Below are positions 58,959 through 64,000 of a stretch of 64,000 nucleotides of DNA, piece by piece (the first letter of the stretch is position 1; each line of letters starts with the position of its first letter). The DNA is from Anastatus disparis (lineage: Eukaryota > Arthropoda > Insecta > Hymenoptera > Eupelmidae): contig JAFFSR010000316.1 of the NCBI GenBank assembly GCA_017163975.1, positions 1,462,001 through 1,526,000 of the forward strand, read 5' to 3'. Under the pieces are notes generated by a model. That model saw only the letters and a list, made by a program, of their open reading frames with translations. It did not search any database and was not told the DNA's origin. The translations under genes and the position numbers were made by a program.

Positions 58959-59383
58959 AAGAGCCGGTCTGTGGCACAGTCGGTAGGAGCGTTGGATTCG
59001 TATTCTCGGGGGACCGTGGATCGAATCCCGCTCTCGGCTGTTTTTCAAGCTAGCACCTCTGTTACATGTGCTATGTTTTTCATAAAACACACTTACAAGC
59101 TCCGTCGTTAAAGGACGAAAAGTAACTCAGTTGCCAAAGGCAGCTGGCTTGCGTCCTAGTGGATCGGGGTTGGACTCCCTGGGAAAATTGGGAAAAACAA
59201 TTTTCGTAGTTTTCCGTAGGGAAGAGAACCCGAAGAACACAAAAATACAAAATAGAGAGTTCCTTGGAACAATACAAAAATTTAATAATAAAAAGTCCCC
59301 TCGGGGCAAAAATAATTAATAAAAATAAAATGATGATGGCTTATGATGATAAGTCGAAAGGCCAATTGAAGAAAGAAGAAGAA
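58959..59383 (+). mobile_element. tRNA-derived SINE with 13 bp target duplication
   Basis: The head resembles a tRNA with an A box (TGGCACAGTCGG, about 58973) and B box (GGATCGAATCC, about 59026), the internal RNA polymerase III promoter. The body is unrelated; the tail is GAAGAAAGAAGAAGAA. GAACTATTCCATC (58946-58958) and GAACTATTCTATC (59384-59396) flank it, and the sister block at 58650 shows the uninterrupted site. The ORFs over it (58872-59319) are not genes. Confidence 0.9.
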
Positions 59384-59399
59384 GAACTATTCTATCTTA

Positions 59400-59708
59400 C
59401 ACTGGAAAGGGGTTAGAACAGTGGTTGTACTCTATGGCGGCGAGTGGCGCTAGTATCGATAGCGAACATTCATTGAAGTACGAGAGAGATGCTAGTGTTT
59501 TCTAGAGGATAATGAGTGCTCTCTGCGAGGTTTTGAGTGTTCTCCGCGATGTTTTTTGTTCGAAGAAATGAGCAGATCTTCGCTCAGAGAATAATGAGTC
59601 TTCTCTAGAGACTACTAGTTCGCATTTCGACGCGTAGGCTGACTGTATTCTAAAAATGACACCGATTGTACCGTAGAGTACAGTCACAGTTCGCTTCCCT
59701 TTTCAGTG
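59400..59708. mobile_element. 309 bp TA-flanked MITE (Tc1/mariner-like)
   Basis: CACTGGAAAGGG at the left and CCCTTTTCAGTG at the right, with looser similarity for about 45 bp inward (GTACTCTA words). TA on both sides (59398-59399 and 59709-59710). The sister block (TATCTTAGAGTGAC, about 58650) is the empty site. Confidence 0.85.
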
Positions 59709-59940
59709 TAGAGCGACAAAAAAGCAACAAATTATGTAACCAGAATGGAGTTGCTAGCCCTAGCTGTCCCTGAAATACTGTAGTGGATGCCGTAGCTTAA
59801 TATTAAGCTACGGTAGCCATTGTTTCTCGGAAACGGGTAGAGCGACAAAATCCAGGATAGAGCAACAAATTAGCGACAAAATATGGTACTATTCCCAGTT
59901 TGGCCGTATAAAGTGGATTCCGTAGCTTAATATACATGGT

Positions 59941-60320
59941 CCAAGAGGGTTATCCTCTTGGATATCCAGTTAGCTGAATAAAATCGAAAAATAAAAAATT
60001 ACGCATTTAAATATTTTATTAAATAATTTAATAAAATCGGTGAGAGTAATGTATTTTTCTCCCTCAAATTTGATTTTTTAGAAAATCAAGCGGGGGTAGA
60101 GTACTTTTCTCCCGCTAAATTTGTTCTTTTTGTAAGAATAAATAAATACGTTTATTTAACTATAATAAATAACTTTATTAGTATTAACAAATCTTTCAGT
60201 GTGTTAACGTATCAACCGTCGGAGAGTAATTAACTTTGCTTCGCAACGATTTAGTATTTATTTAAATGTTTATTTCTCGCGTACACACCATGGTAACTTC
60301 TTGAATTACTACCTATCTAA
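59941..60320. other. flank with start of the CCCGC/AAGTACTTT array
   Basis: A short GGTCCAAGAGG hairpin, then at about 60040-60125 two units of AAATTTG...CCCGCT...AAAGTACTTT of the palindromic array seen at 61.5-61.9 kb. No gene. Confidence 0.6.
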
Positions 60321-61458
60321 CCCTGGTAGAAAATTAAGGATAAGATATGCTCAGATAACTAACTGTTGGCTATATCTCGTCGCTACGCAGTCGCGATAAG
60401 TGACCGATAAATACACGATAATATATTAAAGATTACAGAGTTGATATAAAATATAATCACTAAAATAATTAAAATTTTTTTCTTCTAATTCGAAATAAAT
60501 TATAAATATTATTATTACAATTCATATGAGTTGTAAATAATTTTGCAATTAAAATCGTTTATAGAAAGCGAATCTGTATATATACATGCTGCCCGCGATG
60601 GCGCCTGTTTGTACAATCGTAAAATATATCCTATAGTTGTGAATACTGAATGTTGGCTGCGCGCGCATCACTCGACGCTTCGTCTTCTATAAGCATCTAT
60701 CTTCATCACTATATGTGCAGGTTAGATTGACTTGACTTAACTTTAAAATTATTAAAGATGCATATACTGTTATTGTAATAGTGTCAACATTTTCTGTTCT
60801 TTATTGTATAACTTAAATTTATTTGCGAACATATACAGTATGATTATGAATAAAATATCCATGTAAAATCAGTGAGTGCGAAGTGCGAGTGAGCGAGTGC
60901 ATATGTAAACTTAGTGTGAGAGAATACACTGTAAAAGAAAATGGCGAGAAATCACGTCGTTGGTCGACGATTTCAATGCGACCATGCACCGTCGATGTTA
61001 TTTAACATTGTTGAAGCGCAAAATCTAACTGATTTAATCTAAAAATTTTGTGTTCAGTTTACGTGAAATCACGCAAAGCACGTTAAAATGTCGCCGTTGA
61101 ACGAAGTGAAATAACCTCGACGGTGCATGGTCGCATTGAAATCGTCGACCAACAACGTGATTTTCTGCTATTTTTTTTACAGTGTAAGACTGTCCGTTTA
61201 GGAACTGAAAAGGAAACAAGGAGTGAACAGCCTTTCTCTTTCTCACTAACTGCGTTTCCATATGCGTGCTCACTCACACTTTGTAATATGCTGTTTATGA
61301 ATATAGTATAATTCAACATTGACCATATTCTTCCGATACCATCGCGATAATTCGTTAAGAGTAATGGAGGTTTATCGCGATATCTAAAAGCATATGATCG
61401 CGACTGCCCATAAAATACGGGATGATATACTGAAAATATGCTCAACTTTCTACCAGGG
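60321..61458. mobile_element. 1.14 kb element with CCCTGGTAGAAA ends
   Basis: CCCTGGTAGAAAATT at the left, inverse AACTTTCTACCAGGG at the right, AA on both sides (60319-60320 and 61459-61460). Subterminal words TATCTCG and CGCGATAAG also pair. It splits the CCCGC/AAGTACTTT array. No transposase; it contains a nested MITE. Confidence 0.8.
60927..61184. mobile_element. 258 bp TA-flanked MITE nested in the CCCTGG element
   Basis: CACTGTAAAAGAAAATGGCG at the left, inverse CACTGTAAAAAAAATAGCAG at the right; about 80 bp TIRs with words CGACGATTTCAATGCGACC. TA on both sides. The mirrored ORFs at 61034-61445 arise from the TIRs. Confidence 0.85.
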
Positions 61459-61489
61459 AATCTTAGTACATTAACGCAAATGTTTACCT

Positions 61490-61935
61490 CTTACATTTTG
61501 ATTTTTAGCAAGAGTGAAGTATTTTCTTTCCGCGAATAAGCGGAAATAAAGTACTTTTCTCCCGTTGCATTTTGTAAAGAATCAAATTAGTGGATGAAAA
61601 GTACTTTATTCCCGCTAATTGGCAGAAAGAACATACTTTACTTTTGCTACTATTTGGAAGATTAAATTTAGCAAGAGAAAAGGATTTTACACCCTCTCAA
61701 TCGTCTAATGAATCAAATTTGATGGAGAAAAGTACTTGACTTCCGTTAATTTGCGGGAAAAAAGTTTTTTCCTTCCACTCAATTTCTTAAACAATCAAAT
61801 TTGCGGGTACAAAGTACTTTACTTTTGCTAATTTGTGGGATGAAAATACTTCACTCTTGCTACGATTCTGAAGAACAAATTTAGCGGGAGAAAAGCACTT
61901 TATTCCCGATAATTTTTGGGAGAAAAGTACTTTTT
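61490..61935. repeat. palindromic minisatellite (GCGGGAGAAAAGTACTTTACTC)
   Basis: About eight degenerate units, each with AAATTT, GCGGGA, AAAGTACTTT and TCCCGC, so each unit is itself partly palindromic. Continues the array fragment at 60040-60125 across the inserted element. Confidence 0.8.
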
Positions 61936-62043
61936 ATATTATTTATGATTAATTATATAAGGTATATAAACTCAAAAAATTTTATGATTTTCCAAAACCA
62001 TGTGGTTTTCAAAAACCACTAGGTGAATTGAAACGAAAAACTA

Positions 62044-63170
62044 TCCCTACTGAAAAAGCCAAGTGATTAATCACTTGATTTATCATTTGATTTATCATCT
62101 TATTTATTATATTATTAATCACCTGATAAATTACTTGACTTTATGACATGATCTGACCGGTGATTAATCAAGTGAAAAATCATGTGATTAATCAGATGAA
62201 AAATCAGGTAATGAAATGAAATGAAAAATCAGGTGATTAATCAAGTGGAAAATCAAGTGATTAATCAGATGAAAAATCAGGTAATGAAATGAAATGAAAA
62301 ATCAGGTGATTAATCAAGTAAAATATCAAGTGATTATTTAGGTATCATGATTCATTCTATAGGTTTTATTTGTATCTATATTATATTTTTATTAGTTGAC
62401 CAATATAACATAGTTTTAATAATCGAGGATTTCAATGGTAGAAATCAAAGATACAATCTTAAATGTTTTCAACATCTATTGAATTATAGAGCAGATGCAA
62501 AAACAATACATAAGAATATATACAATGCCGATACATTAATCATATTCATATCACCAAGTTTGCATTAATTTTAGGGAATAATTGGGTACATATACACATG
62601 AAGAAAGCCAAAATTTCAGACTTCAATATTACCATGGTAATATTGAAGTCTGATAAATTAAAAAAAATTAATGCAAACTTGGTGATATGAATATGATAAA
62701 TTTATCGGCATTGTATATATTCTTATGTATTGTTTTTGCATCTATTCTAAAATTCAACAAATGTTGAAAACATTTAAGATTGTATCCTCGATTATTAAAA
62801 CTATGTTATATTGAACTAATAAAAATATAATATAGATACAAATAAAACCTATAGAATGAATCATGATACCTAAATAATCACTTGATATTTTACTTGATTA
62901 ATCACCTGATTTTTCATTTCATTTCATTACCTGATTTTTCATCTGATTAATTACTTGATTTTTCACTTAATTAATCACCTGATTTTTCATTTCATTTCAT
63001 TACCTGATTTTTCATCTGACTAATCACATGATTTTTCACTTGATTAATCACAGGTCAGATCATGTCATATAGTCAGGTGATTTATCAGGTGATTAATCAT
63101 ATAATAAATAAGATGATAAATCAGATAATAAATCAAGTGATTAATCACTTGGTTTATTATCAGTAGAGAT
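62044..63170. mobile_element. foldback built of ATCAGGTGATTAATC subrepeats
   Basis: Two arms of about 550 bp meet near 62635 (CCATGG) with nearly no loop. The outer part of each arm is a tandem series of GTGATTAATCAAGTGAAAAATC words of about 22-24 bp. The inner part is unique AT-rich DNA (ATAGGTTTTATTTGTATCTA). The outermost bases CTACTGA...CCAAGTGATTAATCACTTG match at both ends. The 73-residue frame at 62347-62568 has no recognisable domain. Confidence 0.85.
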
Positions 63171-64000
63171 GTGGTTTTACAATGAGATGAAAAGTTTCAT
63201 AATTTTTTATGTTTGTATACATTTTCATCTTGATATATAAAATTTGTGTTTGGATATCATTTCACAATATGGATGTTTATCTTATGTATTCAATAAATAT
63301 TATTTATCAATTTAATCACTTTGATAAATAATTTTTACAGTCAATAAGCAAACCTAAGAAAATGTCACTCAATAGACACTTTTAAAACTGATACTTTTTT
63401 CACAAGCATAGAATATAATAGAATCAGATAATATAGAAATTATGAAGTCTTAAAATGGTTTGGTTTTAGGATCCAAAAGATTTATTCTCATATCAATGAA
63501 AAATAATACAATATTACATTAAATTTATGAATAATTTATTTGACTTCACTATATAAAGTGAAACCTAATGCAAATAGATTTCATCTAATGTGATCAATTA
63601 GTATTCTTTACTTTTGAACTTATGCAAAAAAAAGGTGATTATTTTAATGAAAAAGGAAGAAATAATAAAATGAAATAATTTTTTAATGAGAAATAAAATT
63701 ATTGAAAACAAAAATCAATTTTGCTAAATTTATTTATCTAGAAGATAACGAACTCTATTCATTAAGGATGTTCTATGATTATATCAAAATGTACAGAAAT
63801 GCATGAAACTTCAAAATATGATAATTTAACATATAAAGAACAAGCTAGAATTTTTTCAGTATTTTTTATCGCGAGTTTTTTATTAAAAATCTAGTTTAAA
63901 AATAGTCCCAAATAACATTGCTCTTATGGGAGACTGAAGCAATTTTTGCTTATATCTTGAATTTTTCATATACGCAATGTACAGAATTTAAAAAAAAACT
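63171..64000. other. AT-rich DNA to the window end
   Basis: No gene, repeat or element recognised. Confidence 0.5.

Larger units (their letters stand above)
40318..59940. mobile_element. giant 19.6 kb inverted-repeat element with satellite-bearing arms
   Basis: The outer ends TATATTAAGCTACG (40318) and its inverse (about 59935) start two mirrored arms. Left arm 40318-44262; right arm 52850-59940. The right arm measures about 3.2 kb after removing three later insertions, against 3.9 kb on the left. Each arm has two terminal blocks with the palindrome GTAGCTTAATATTAAGCTAC, then tandem repeats with a 490 bp higher-order period, always in opposite orientation. The 8.6 kb interior is mostly one LINE with its own target duplication, so no transposase of the host element remains visible. 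It could be a Foldback/Galileo-like transposon (known to have long arms with tandem subrepeats) or an inverted satellite block not mobilised as a unit. No clear flanking target duplication was found. Confidence 0.75.
58560..59940 (-). repeat. right terminal blocks (two copies), interrupted by a SINE and a MITE
   Basis: TGTTTCTCGG occurs at 58770 and 59821. The 1051 bp distance equals the 303 bp block period once the SINE with its duplication (438 bp) and the MITE with its TA (311 bp) are subtracted. Contains GTAGCTTAATATTAAGCTA-type palindromes at about 58741 and 59790. Mirror image of 40318-40960. Confidence 0.9.

Noticed and set aside
58872..59319. ORFs over the SINE as protein genes, or the SINE head as a functional tRNA gene
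   Set aside because: The head has A and B boxes but is followed by an unrelated body and an A/G-rich tail within a target duplication. The ORFs have no domain.
61034..61445. Overlapping minus-strand ORFs of 79 and 120 residues as host exons
   Set aside because: They lie over the inverted arms of a TA-flanked MITE and show no recognisable motif or consistent codon pattern.
62347..62568. 73-residue ORF in the 62-63 kb foldback as a transposase
   Set aside because: It lies in one arm, its mirror in the other arm is broken, and it has no transposase motif.

Overview
This is a gene-poor, very AT-rich stretch of animal nuclear DNA. I found no intact host gene and no tRNA, rRNA or CRISPR locus. 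The transposon set points to an arthropod, most likely an insect: LINEs with arthropod-style domains, a Penelope-like element with a GIY-YIG nuclease, a Helitron end, a Ty3/gypsy scrap, a tRNA-derived SINE, many hairpin MITEs and TA-flanked elements. Two broken genes belong to uncharacterised families that I associate with many-copy genes of arthropods and cnidarians. I cannot name the species. Nearly everything coding here is dead.

Layout. 1-11.7 kb: AT-rich DNA packed with foldback elements and MITEs, one of them a 1.08 kb palindrome with TA duplications. 12-13.6 kb: decayed LINE ORF1 with a PHD-like zinc finger. 14.2-15 kb: two tandem repeats. 15.6-22.8 kb: four fragments of one LINE family arranged as a 1.8 kb-arm inverted duplication, with a 2.2 kb foldback element inserted in one arm. 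23.6-24.7 kb: a Foldback-like element with about 30 bp subrepeats. 26.1-31.1 kb: two adjacent broken genes on the minus strand. 31.3-34.7 kb: Helitron helicase remnant and 3' end, split by a 2.65 kb insertion with a 15 bp target duplication. 35-40.2 kb: tandem repeats, an 8 bp-TSD MITE, a LINE ORF1/endonuclease fragment abutting a gypsy fragment, and more foldbacks.

40.3-59.9 kb is the outstanding object: one giant inverted repeat. Each arm begins with two copies of a roughly 300 bp terminal block built around the palindrome GTAGCTTAATATTAAGCTAC. Each then runs inward through a satellite with a 490 bp higher-order period. The centre holds a full-length but dead I-type LINE (8.0 kb, TSD ATCAAAACT) whose ORF2 is split by a 69 bp-period minisatellite that stays open in frame. 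The right arm was later hit by a head-to-head Penelope-like dimer (14-15 bp TSD), a SINE (13 bp TSD) and a TA-flanked MITE. Paralogous blocks show the empty sites. The tail (60-64 kb) has a palindromic minisatellite split by a CCCTGG-ended element, and a foldback built of ATCAGGTGATTAATC-like units.

The genes do not form a pathway. What connects the window is nested insertion and an extreme density of long inverted repeats, many near-perfect, that could form long hairpin RNA if transcribed. The order of insertions can be read from target duplications.
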